This document shows, piece by piece, positions 42,245 through 51,821 of a stretch of 64,000 bases of DNA (position 1 is its first letter; each line of letters opens with the position of its first letter). The stretch is taken from positions 2,790,001-2,854,000 of the forward strand of contig NZ_CP039432.1 of the NCBI RefSeq assembly GCF_005484805.1, read 5' to 3'. The position numbers and the translations under genes were made by a program. Source of the DNA: Rhodococcus sp. SGAir0479. GTDB taxonomy: Bacteria > Actinomycetota > Actinomycetes > Mycobacteriales > Mycobacteriaceae. The notes beneath the pieces are model-generated. The model saw only the letters and a list, made by a program, of their open reading frames with translations. It made no database searches and had not been told where the DNA came from.

Positions 42245-42850
42245 TCACCACGGCTCGACGACGAGGCCGTTCGCGGTCGCGTAGGCCACCGCCTGGGTGA
42301 GTTCCACCTGCGCGCCGCGCAGTTCCGCGGCGGTCCACAGTCCGGGGCCGACGTGGGCCCCGCGCAGGTCGGCCCCCTCCAGGCGCAGCCCCTCGACGCG
42401 GGCACCGAACAGATCCACCGAGCGCAGCACCGCGCCCCGCAGGTCCGCGTCGACGAGGTTCGCTTCCCGGAAGCGGCAGTCGGTGAAGTCGACGCCCTGC
42501 AGATCGGCCCCGCCGAACGAGACGAACGTGAAGTCCACCTCGTCGATCCGCAGCGGCCGCAGCCGGCAGTCCTCGAATACCGATCCGATGAGGCTCGAAC
42601 TGCTGAAACTGCTGTGCCACAGCGTCGTCCGGGCGAACGTGCACGACCGGAACGCAGTCGAGTGGTGGTGGGAGGCGCTCAGGTCGGTCCCCGTGAAGTC
42701 GCACTGGGTGAACACGCACGACTCGGTGCGCACCTCGCTGAGGTCGGCGCCCCGGAACGTGCACCGCGTGTAGTGCTGCCGGTTCCAGTGCTGCCCGGCG
42801 AGGCGCGCACCCGCGAAGTCCTCCCCCACGATCTCGACGAGCTCGGCCAT
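42245..42850 (-). CDS. mfpA: Pentapeptide-repeat protein, MfpA-like gyrase-protecting DNA mimic
   Basis: A 201-residue right-handed quadrilateral beta-helix: repeats of A(D/N)LXX such as GADLSEVR, GTDLSASH, GADLQGVD, DADLRGAV and GADLRGAH. The middle, FRSCTFARTTLWHSSF and CRLRPLRIDEVDFTF, closely follows mycobacterial MfpA (Rv3361c). MfpA mimics DNA, binds gyrase and can protect it from fluoroquinolones. It is slightly longer than MfpA (183) because of a different N-terminus. In mycobacteria mfpA ends a conservon operon (GTPase, roadblock and kinase-like genes); here it is alone between a GNAT gene and a convergent-free upstream gap. ATG 42850. Confidence 0.82.
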   Translation of the reverse strand: MAELVEIVGEDFAGARLAGQHWNRQHYTRCTFRGADLSEVRTESCVFTQCDFTGTDLSASHHHSTAFRSCTFARTTLWHSSFSSSSLIGSVFEDCRLRPLRIDEVDFTFVSFGGADLQGVDFTDCRFREANLVDADLRGAVLRSVDLFGARVEGLRLEGADLRGAHVGPGLWTAAELRGAQVELTQAVAYATANGLVVEPW

Positions 42851-42938
42851 GTCCCCATGGTCCCCTCGGAGTCCGACAATTACGACTGCCCGCCCTCCGG
42901 CGGGCGGCGGGCGGCCGCGGCCTGGCAAGCTGAAGGCC

Positions 42939-43403
42939 GTGTTCCGAGTGATGTTCCACGAGCCCCGCATCCCACCCAACACCGGGAACGCGATCCGCAT
43001 GGTCGCCGGCACCGGATGCGAACTGCACCTCGTCGGACCGCTCGGCTTCGACCTGTCCGAGCCGAAACTGCGCCGCGCCGGCCTCGACTACCACGACCTC
43101 GCGTCGGTGACCGTGCACGAGAATCTCGAGGCGGCCTGGGCGGCGCTGCAACCGGACCGGGTGTTCGCGTTCACCGCGCACGCGACCACGTCGTACGCCG
43201 ACCTCGCGTACCAGCCGGGTGACGTCCTGTTGTTCGGTCCCGAACCCACCGGGCTCGCGCCGGCGGTTCTCGAGGACCCGCACGTCACCGCACAGGTCCG
43301 CATCCCCATGGTGCCGGGGCGCCGCTCGTTGAACCTGTCGAACGCGGCCGCTGTCGTCACGTACGAGGCCTGGCGGCAGCACGGTTTCGCCGGCGGGGTG
43401 TGA
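42939..43403 (+). CDS. trmL: tRNA (cytidine/uridine-34 2'-O) methyltransferase, SPOUT family
   Basis: A 154-residue SpoU/TrmL-type methyltransferase that modifies the wobble base of certain tRNA-Leu. MFHEPRIPPNTGNAIRM (about residues 5-21) is motif 1. The C-terminal knot binding SAM is DVLLFGPEPTGL (about 94-105), IPMVPGRRSLNLSNAAAVVTYEAWRQ (about 121-146), read here as IPMVPGRRSLNLSNAA. GTG 42939 matches the family N-terminus (Rv3366, 154 residues). It is divergent from mfpA. Confidence 0.9.
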   Translation: MFRVMFHEPRIPPNTGNAIRMVAGTGCELHLVGPLGFDLSEPKLRRAGLDYHDLASVTVHENLEAAWAALQPDRVFAFTAHATTSYADLAYQPGDVLLFGPEPTGLAPAVLEDPHVTAQVRIPMVPGRRSLNLSNAAAVVTYEAWRQHGFAGGV

Positions 43404-43557
43404 CCCCACTCGGACGGTTGACCAGATCCGGTGTATCCAGCGCGCTCCGAACCCGCTAGAGTCCCCTCGAATGGCTGATGAGCAGGGGAAATGCGTGTGA
43501 CAGCGGGTGCGGTCCAGTCGGGGCGCCAAACCCCCTCGGGATCGAGAGGGATCACCT

Positions 43558-44562
43558 ATGTCTATTGGACGTCCGGGCCGCGTGTTTCTCGCGGCGCTGT
43601 CGATGGCGGTGCTCGCCGCCGGCGTGGTCGGGGGTGCGTCCACCGCCGGCGCCCGACCGGCGTCACACCTGGTCGGGGTGGACGACGCCGGGCCCCTCGC
43701 GGTCACCGCGCAGGTCTACTCGGCGTCGATGGATCGCGTCGTGCCCGTCCGCGTGCAGCGACCCGCGGACTCGGGTGTGCGGCCCACGCTCTACCTCCTC
43801 AACGGCGCCGGCGGCGGTGAGACGAACGCGACGTGGCAGCAGAACACCGACGTCGTGGACTTCTTCGCCGACAAGAACGTCAATGTCGTGACCCCGATGG
43901 ACGGCGCCGCCAGCTACTACACCGACTGGGAGCGTGACGACCCGGCGCTGGGGCGCAGCAAGTGGCAGACCTTCCTCACGCGCGAGCTGCCGCCGATCAT
44001 CGACGGCCGGTTCGGCGGCAACGGCGTCAACTCCATCGCGGCCATCTCGATGACCGCGACGTCGGTACTCAATCTCGCGATCTCGGCGCCCGGCCTGTAC
44101 CGGGCCGTGGGCTCCTACAGCGGGTGCGCCGAGACGAGCAGTCCGATGGGTTCGGCGTTCGTCGACCTGGTGGTGCGGTCGGCCAAGGGCGCCGATCCTC
44201 AGAACATGTGGGGCCCGCGCGGCGGTCCGGGCTGGGTCGCGAACGATCCGGTGATCAACGCCGAGAAGCTCCGCGGCACGGCGCTGTACATCTCGTCGGG
44301 CTCCGGTCTGCCCGGCCCGTACGACAACCTGGCCGCGCCGGGGATCGACGGAGACCTGAAGGACTTCGCGCGGCAGGTGTTCGTCGGCGGGGCGATCGAG
44401 GCCGCCACCAACCTGTGCACCCGCAATCTCGCGAATCGCCTGCAGCAGCTGAACATTCCGGCCACGTTCGATTTCGCGCCGACGGGATCGCACTCGTGGC
44501 GGTACTGGCAGGACGATCTGCACCAGTCGTGGCCGACGCTCGCCGGCGCGATGGGCGTCTAG
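43558..44562 (+). CDS. Secreted esterase of the antigen-85/mycolyltransferase family
   Basis: A 334-residue exported alpha/beta hydrolase. Signal peptide at about 1-32 (RPGR, hydrophobic core, ending AGA). The mature part resembles Ag85-type esterases that transfer mycolic acids to trehalose or arabinogalactan: PTLYLLNGAGGG (about 80-91), the strand VVTPMDGAASYYTDWE, and SHSWRYWQDDL (about 310-320) with the catalytic His. The nucleophile elbow reads AAISMTA (about 161-167) where Ag85 has GLSMAA, so Ser164 keeps its place but the preceding Gly is missing. Fits a mycolate-bearing cell wall. ATG 43558 with GAGAGGG upstream. Confidence 0.83.
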   Translation: MSIGRPGRVFLAALSMAVLAAGVVGGASTAGARPASHLVGVDDAGPLAVTAQVYSASMDRVVPVRVQRPADSGVRPTLYLLNGAGGGETNATWQQNTDVVDFFADKNVNVVTPMDGAASYYTDWERDDPALGRSKWQTFLTRELPPIIDGRFGGNGVNSIAAISMTATSVLNLAISAPGLYRAVGSYSGCAETSSPMGSAFVDLVVRSAKGADPQNMWGPRGGPGWVANDPVINAEKLRGTALYISSGSGLPGPYDNLAAPGIDGDLKDFARQVFVGGAIEAATNLCTRNLANRLQQLNIPATFDFAPTGSHSWRYWQDDLHQSWPTLAGAMGV

Positions 44563-44572
44563 GGCCCGGCGA

Positions 44573-45466
44573 TCACCCGCCCGCGCGGGCGATCTCGAGG
44601 AAGTCGCGGGCGGCGCCGCGCAGTCCGCGCGACTCGTCCCACACCGCGAGCAGCCGGCGCGGCAGCCGCAGTCCGGCGACCTCGACGGCGGCCAGCCGCC
44701 CGTCGTGCAGGTCCGCCTCGACCGCGAGGGACGAGAGCACCGCGGGCGCGTTGCCGGCGACCACGGCGGCCTTCACGGCCGTGCACGACGTCAGCTCGAG
44801 CAGCGGCTCGACGCAGCCCGGCACGGCGTGCTCGAGCGTCGTGCGGGTGCCGGACCCGGGCTCGCGCTGGATGAGCGGGGTGGTGGCGAGTTCGGCTGCG
44901 GCGATGGGTGCGCGCCGGGTCCACTCGTGGCCGGGCGGGACGATCACGACGAGTTCGTCGCGGGCGACCTCGACCGACCGCAGCCCGTTCGGGACGACGG
45001 GCCCCTCGACGAAGCCCAGGTCGGCCTCCCCCGCCCGGACCTGGGCGGCGACGTCGGTGGAGTTGAGCAGTCGCACCGAGGTCACCACGTTCGGGTGTTT
45101 GCGCCGCATCGCGACCGTCCACCCCGGGACCAGGTACTCGGCGATGGTCATGCTGGCGGCGACGGTCAGGTTGGCGTCCATCTCACCGCGCAGTGCCGCG
45201 ACGCCGGACGCCAGCTCCTCCGCCGAATCGAGGATCGCGGACGCCCACTCGAGCACGAGCGCCCCCTCGGCGGTGGGCTGGACCCCGCCGGCACCGCGGT
45301 CGAACATGCGGATCCCCAGCTGTCGCTCGGCCGACCGCACGCGGGCGCTGACGGCCTGCTGACTGAGCCCGTGCTCGCGGCCGGCGGCGCCCATGCTCCC
45401 GAGCCGGCCCACCGCGACCAGCACGTCGAGTGCAGCGAGTTCGGGGACACGGTTCGAAAGCGGCAT
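44573..45466 (-). CDS. LysR-family transcriptional regulator
   Basis: A 297-residue regulator. The winged helix-turn-helix is at 1-65 (LAALDVLVAVGRLGSMGAAG, then LSQQAVSARVRSAERQLG), followed by a hinge and a two-lobe effector domain (about 95-290) with VEVARDELVVIVPPGHEW. The effector is unknown. It diverges from a TDT-family transporter gene, the probable target, with a short palindrome between them. The 3' end lies 10 bp from the convergent esterase. Confidence 0.88.
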   Translation of the reverse strand: MPLSNRVPELAALDVLVAVGRLGSMGAAGREHGLSQQAVSARVRSAERQLGIRMFDRGAGGVQPTAEGALVLEWASAILDSAEELASGVAALRGEMDANLTVAASMTIAEYLVPGWTVAMRRKHPNVVTSVRLLNSTDVAAQVRAGEADLGFVEGPVVPNGLRSVEVARDELVVIVPPGHEWTRRAPIAAAELATTPLIQREPGSGTRTTLEHAVPGCVEPLLELTSCTAVKAAVVAGNAPAVLSSLAVEADLHDGRLAAVEVAGLRLPRRLLAVWDESRGLRGAARDFLEIARAGG

Positions 45467-45484
45467 ACTGCCAAGGCTAGACCC

Positions 45485-45499
45485 ACAAACGCGGTTTGT
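45485..45499. promoter_or_regulatory. Candidate LysR operator
   Basis: ACAAAC-GCG-GTTTGT, a 15-bp palindrome with 6-bp arms, lies 19 bp before the LysR start and 59 bp before the transporter start. Position and symmetry fit an autoregulatory LysR recognition site; it is one of few AT-richer motifs in the gap. Confidence 0.5.
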
Positions 45500-45557
45500 A
45501 GGCCGTCCACACCGAGGCTTCTACCGGGAAGAACGCCGCCGCGCCAGAGTTGTCTAC

Positions 45558-46622
45558 ATGCTCACCGCTCCCCGCCTCGCACACCTGACACCCAACTGGT
45601 TCGCCGTCGTGATGGGCACCGGCATCGTCGCCGTCGCCACCTCGTCGCTGCCGGTGAACGTGCCGGGTCGGCGCGCGATCGCGCTGGCCTTCTGGGGCCT
45701 GGCCGTGGTGTTGCTGGCGGTGCTCGCGACCGCCTTCGTGGGGCACTGGATCCGGCACACCGAGCACGCCCGCGGCTACGCGCGCAGCGCCGCGATGTTC
45801 CCGTTCTACGGGGCGTTGCCGATGGCCGTGCTCACGGTGGGCGCCGGCACCGCGGCGGTGGGTTCGACGGTCCTCGCACCCGGCGTCGCCTTCGGAGTCG
45901 CGGGAACGCTGTGGGCCGTCGGCACGGGCGGCGGGCTGATGACCGCGAGCGTGATGGGCCGACGACTGCGCGCGGTCACCGAGCGCGGGACGCCGACGCC
46001 GGCGTGGCTGATGCCGGTGGTCCCGCCCATGGTGTCGGCCGCGACCGGCGCTGCCCTGGTGAACCATCTGCCGGTCGGGTGGCCGCGCGTCGCGCTACTG
46101 GCCGGCTGCTACGCGCTGTTCACGCTCGCGCTCGTGTTCGCGCTGTTCGTCGTCGCCATGGTCGCCCGGGACATCGGCGAGCGCGGGCTGCCGCCACTGC
46201 AGGCGCTGCCGACGCTGTGGATTCCGCTCGGCATCGTCGGACAGTCCGTCGCGGCCGCGAACCTGCTGGGCACCGCGGCGCCGTCCGCCGTCGCCGCCGG
46301 CGCCGCCCACACCCTGCACGTGTTCGGGCTGGGTTACGGGCTGTGCATGGGCACGATCATGATCGTCGCGCTCGCCGGGGTCGGGGTCGTGACGGTGCGC
46401 GCCTTCCGGCGGGGCCTGACCTTCACGATGAGCTGGTGGAGCTTCACGTTCCCGGTCGGGGCATGTGCGGTCGGGATGGGCGCGTTCGGTGTCGCGGGCG
46501 ATTTCGAGATTCCGCGGCTCTTGTCGGCCGGACTGCTGGGCGCCCTGGTCGTCGCCTGGTGCGTGGTGGCAGGGCACACCGCGCACCGGGTTCGGACCAG
46601 GACGCTGCCGGCCCCGGCGTGA
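45558..46622 (+). CDS. TDT-family transporter (TehA/SLAC1/Mae1-like)
   Basis: A 354-residue membrane protein with ten predicted spans in five helical hairpins, as in TehA and plant SLAC1. LTPNWFAVVMGTGIVAVATSS (about residues 9-29) is the family's first span. FPFYGALPMAVLTVG (about 80-94) and SWWSFTFPVGACAVGMGAF (about 293-311) are conserved. Members move C4-dicarboxylates, tellurite, sulfite (SSU1 type) or anions. SSU1-like sulfite export would fit the sulfur genes downstream, but the sequence does not decide. Divergent from its probable LysR regulator. Confidence 0.82.
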   Translation: MLTAPRLAHLTPNWFAVVMGTGIVAVATSSLPVNVPGRRAIALAFWGLAVVLLAVLATAFVGHWIRHTEHARGYARSAAMFPFYGALPMAVLTVGAGTAAVGSTVLAPGVAFGVAGTLWAVGTGGGLMTASVMGRRLRAVTERGTPTPAWLMPVVPPMVSAATGAALVNHLPVGWPRVALLAGCYALFTLALVFALFVVAMVARDIGERGLPPLQALPTLWIPLGIVGQSVAAANLLGTAAPSAVAAGAAHTLHVFGLGYGLCMGTIMIVALAGVGVVTVRAFRRGLTFTMSWWSFTFPVGACAVGMGAFGVAGDFEIPRLLSAGLLGALVVAWCVVAGHTAHRVRTRTLPAPA

Positions 46623-46631
46623 GGGTGTCCG

Positions 46632-47018
46632 TCAGGCGAGCGCGTCGATCGCGGCCTGCAGACGCGTCGTCGCCTCCGCCGCGACGGCCTCGAGCTCCGG
46701 CTCGCCGGTCACCTCGACCATGAGCGCCGGGTTCATCGCCTCGACCACGACACCGTCGCCGTCGGACCGCACGACGACGTTGCACGGGAGCAGCAGCCCG
46801 ATCTGGCGATCCACGCCGACGGCGCGGTGGGCGAGCTGCGGATTGCAGGCCCCCAGGATCAGGTACTGCTCCATCTCGGCGCCGATCTTCGCCTTCAACG
46901 TGGCCTGCATGTCGATCTCGGTGAGCACACCGAATCCCTGCTTCCCGAGCGCGGCTCGGGTCTTGGCGACGGCGTCGTCGAATTCGGTGTCCAGGCGGGT
47001 CGAGATTCCCAGTTCCAT
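46632..47018 (-). CDS. DUF302-domain protein
   Basis: A 128-residue single-domain DUF302 protein. The conserved core is FDDAVAKTRAALGKQGFGVLTEIDM (in parts, about 14-38), YLILGACNPQLAHRAV (about 52-67) and IGLLLPCNVVV (about 73-83). The two Cys residues are in ACNP and LPCN. DUF302 proteins often accompany CsoR-family regulators and sulfur or metal stress genes; their activity is not established. It follows the CstR-like gene by 47 bp, with GAGGAG before its ATG, so it is probably in the same transcript. Confidence 0.85.
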   Translation of the reverse strand: MELGISTRLDTEFDDAVAKTRAALGKQGFGVLTEIDMQATLKAKIGAEMEQYLILGACNPQLAHRAVGVDRQIGLLLPCNVVVRSDGDGVVVEAMNPALMVEVTGEPELEAVAAEATTRLQAAIDALA

Positions 47019-47065
47019 CACTGACTCCTCACGGTTGTCCGTTCGGTTCCCGGTCGCGCCCGGTA

Positions 47066-49590
<2,525 letters not shown>

Positions 49591-49654
49591 GGGAGCTGCC
49601 TTTCGAGATCGTGGGTCTTCGGGTCCGGTATCCCTGCGTCTTGCAGGAGGAAAA

Positions 49655-49670
49655 ATACGGGTGGGGGTAT
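49655..49670. promoter_or_regulatory. CstR-type operator upstream of the MMPL gene
   Basis: ATACGGGTGGGGGTAT keeps the outer ATAC...GTAT and the N4 spacing of the site at 51774, but has GGG where the other sites have CCC in one half. On the minus strand it runs into TATTTT, a -10-like hexamer. Weaker than the other two sites. Confidence 0.5.
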
Positions 49671-49687
49671 ATGGGAGGGAAAAAGAG

Positions 49688-49721
49688 AACCCGGTCGACG
49701 ACCGCGGGCCTCGACCGGGTT
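49688..49721 (-). terminator. Intrinsic terminator after the rhodanese gene
   Basis: AACCCGGTCGA (49688-49698) pairs perfectly with 49711-49721; 12-nt loop. Read leftward the stem is followed by CTCTTTTTCCC, a true T-rich tail, rare in this window. It ends the CoA-disulfide-reductase/rhodanese transcript 9 bp past the stop and precedes the MMPL promoter. Confidence 0.85.
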
Positions 49722-49729
49722 CGGGTGAC

Positions 49730-50038
49730 CTAGCTGCCGGACTCGACGGCGCGGCCGGACTGCAACCAGGCCATGGTGCCGCCGGCCACGTTGACGGCGT
49801 CGACGCCGCGGGCCTCGAGGTACTGCGCGGCCTGGGCACTGCGGCCGCCGGCCGCGCAGATCACGTACACGGTGTCGTCGGCCGGAACCTCGTCGACGCG
49901 GGCGACGAACTCGCTGAGCGGGATCGAGACCGCGCCCGGTACGCGGACGTCGGCGAACTCGTCCGCCTCGCGGACGTCGACGAGCGGGGCGCCGGTGGCG
50001 AGCACCGCTTCGAGTTCGGTCACGTCGATTTCGCGCAT
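49730..50038 (-). CDS. Single-domain rhodanese
   Basis: A 102-residue rhodanese domain that moves sulfane sulfur via a Cys persulfide. The CH2 motif LVDVREADEFADVRVPGAVSIP (about residues 18-39, in parts) and the active loop VICAAGGRSAQAA (about 60-72) with the catalytic Cys are clear. ATG 50038 with GGAAGGAA upstream. It is 44 bp after the CoA-disulfide-reductase gene and shares its transcript. The 6-residue loop size is that of sulfur-handling (not arsenate/phosphatase-like) rhodaneses. Confidence 0.88.
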   Translation of the reverse strand: MREIDVTELEAVLATGAPLVDVREADEFADVRVPGAVSIPLSEFVARVDEVPADDTVYVICAAGGRSAQAAQYLEARGVDAVNVAGGTMAWLQSGRAVESGS

Positions 50039-50082
50039 AGGGGTTCCTTCCGGAGATGCTGTGTTGTCGTCGGGCTGTTGCG

Positions 50083-51744
50083 TCAGGCTCGGGACATGCT
50101 GGCGGTGGCGTTCGCACGCTGCCCGGCTTCCCACGTCCTGTACCCGCCGTCGAGGTTGACCGCGGGGCGGCCCAGCTGTCCGAGCAGGCGTGTCGCGGTG
50201 TGCCCACGCTGGCCCACCTGGCAGTGCACGATCAGGTCGCCGGCCGGCAGCTCCCCGACCCGGTCCCTGAGCTCGTCGAGCGGAACGTTGACGGCGCCGG
50301 GGATGGCGCCGGCCGCGAACTCCTCGGCGGTGCGGACGTCGACCAGCGACGCGCCGCCGTCCACCAGGGTATCGAGTTGGTGCCACTGCACCGTGCGGGT
50401 GGAGTCGGTGCGCAGGTTGTCGGCGATGTAACCGAGCATGTTCACCGGGTCCTTGGCCGAGCCGAACTGCGGCGCGTACGCCAGCTCGAGGTCGGCCAGG
50501 TCGGAGGCGGTGAGCCCACCGGCCATCGCGGTGGCGATGACGTCGATGCGCTTGTCGACGCCCTCGCCGCCGACGGCCTGGGCGCCCAGGATGGCGTCGG
50601 TGTCGGGATCGACGAGCAGCTTGATCGACATCTGCTCGGCGCCCGGGTAGTAGCCGGCGTGCGACTGCGGGTGGGTATGGATGACACGGTGCGCCCGCCC
50701 TTCCGCACGCAGCCGCTTCTCGTTCCAGCCGGTGGCCGTGACGATCAGCCCGAAGACGCCGACCACCGCGGTGCCCGTGGACGATCTCGCGTGGACGTCG
50801 CGGCCGGCGATGACGTCCGCCACGAGCCGTCCCTGTCGGTTGGCCGGGTTGGCGAGCGGGATCATCGTCGCCCCACCGCCCACCGCGTCACGCTTCTCGA
50901 CGGCGTCGCCGACCGCGAAGATGTGCGGCACCGAGGTGCGCATGCGCCCGTCGACCACGACACCACCGCGTTCACCCAGGTCGGCCCCGGCCATCTTCGC
51001 GAGCGCGTTCTCGGGCCGGACACCGATCGCCATGACGACGACGTCGGCCGGGATCGTGGGCCCGTCGGCGAGGTCCACGGTGTCGACGCCGATCGACGAC
51101 AGCTGCGTGCCGAGCTCGAGGCGCACGCCGCGTTCGCGCATGCGGTCCGCGACGGGGGCGGCCATTTCCGGGTCGAGCGGGGCCAGCACCTGGTCGGCCA
51201 GTTCGACGACGGTGACGTCGAGCCCGCGGGCGCGCAGGTTCTCCGCAAGTTCGACGCCGACGAACCCCGCTCCGACGATGACGGCGCTGGGCGCCCCGGA
51301 CATCTGCGCCGACTCGATCCGCTCCACCAGCCGGTCGACGTCCTCGACGTCGCGCAGCACCAGCGCCCGCTCGGCGCCGGGCAACGGCGGCACGATGGGG
51401 CTTGCGCCGGTGCTCAGCACCAGCTCGTCGTAGCTCTCGACGTACGTGTCACCGGACGACAGGTCGCGGACCGTGACGGTGCGGTCGTCGGGGTCGATCG
51501 CGACGACCTCGCTGCGCACGCGGACGTCGAGCCGGAACCGGGATCCCAGACTCTCGGGCGTCTGCAGCAGCAGTTCGTCGCGATCCTCGATGACGCCGCC
51601 GGCGTAGTACGGCAGGCCGCAATTCGCGAACGAGACGTGGGCGCCGCGCTCGAAGACGACGATCTGTGCCGACTCGTCCAGCCGGCGTAGGCGGGTGGCG
51701 GCGGACATTCCGCCGGCCACACCCCCGACGATGACAACCTTCAC
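50083..51744 (-). CDS. CoA-disulfide reductase/NAD(P)H-polysulfide reductase with C-terminal rhodanese domain (CoADR-RHD)
   Basis: A 553-residue fusion. Residues 1-445 form a single-Cys pyridine nucleotide-disulfide reductase: FAD fold VVIVGGVAGGMSAATRLRRL (2-21), active Cys43 in SFANCGLPYY, NAD(P)H fold VIVGAGFVGVELAENLRA (about 154-171), FAVGDAVE (about 276-283) and the C-terminal YAPQFGSAKDPVNMLGYIA (about 428-446). Residues about 455-545 are a rhodanese with VHCQVGQRGHTA holding the active Cys. Such enzymes reduce CoA-persulfide, CoA disulfide or polysulfide to sulfide and CoASH. GTG 51744 has a perfect AGGAGG 6 nt upstream. The promoter is overlaid by the palindrome at 51774. Confidence 0.9.
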   Translation of the reverse strand: MKVVIVGGVAGGMSAATRLRRLDESAQIVVFERGAHVSFANCGLPYYAGGVIEDRDELLLQTPESLGSRFRLDVRVRSEVVAIDPDDRTVTVRDLSSGDTYVESYDELVLSTGASPIVPPLPGAERALVLRDVEDVDRLVERIESAQMSGAPSAVIVGAGFVGVELAENLRARGLDVTVVELADQVLAPLDPEMAAPVADRMRERGVRLELGTQLSSIGVDTVDLADGPTIPADVVVMAIGVRPENALAKMAGADLGERGGVVVDGRMRTSVPHIFAVGDAVEKRDAVGGGATMIPLANPANRQGRLVADVIAGRDVHARSSTGTAVVGVFGLIVTATGWNEKRLRAEGRAHRVIHTHPQSHAGYYPGAEQMSIKLLVDPDTDAILGAQAVGGEGVDKRIDVIATAMAGGLTASDLADLELAYAPQFGSAKDPVNMLGYIADNLRTDSTRTVQWHQLDTLVDGGASLVDVRTAEEFAAGAIPGAVNVPLDELRDRVGELPAGDLIVHCQVGQRGHTATRLLGQLGRPAVNLDGGYRTWEAGQRANATASMSRA

Positions 51745-51773
51745 GGTCTACCTCCTCGATGTTGACACCGACT

Positions 51774-51789
51774 ATACCCCAGGGGGTAT
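51774..51789. promoter_or_regulatory. CstR-type operator of the CoADR-rhodanese transcript
   Basis: A perfect palindrome ATACCCC-AG-GGGGTAT, containing TACCC-N4-GGGTA, 30 bp before the GTG. On the minus strand its downstream half merges with TATAGT, a strong -10. This is the best of the three sites in the module and the classic form for CsoR/CstR-type repressors. Confidence 0.75.
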
Positions 51790-51821
51790 CGGTGGAGGCG
51801 GGTCGTGCTGTGAGGCTGCTC

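Noticed and set aside
43404-43557. Possible c-di-AMP (ydaO-type) or other riboswitch before the secreted esterase
   Set aside because: Some GC hairpins are present but no conserved aptamer core could be matched.
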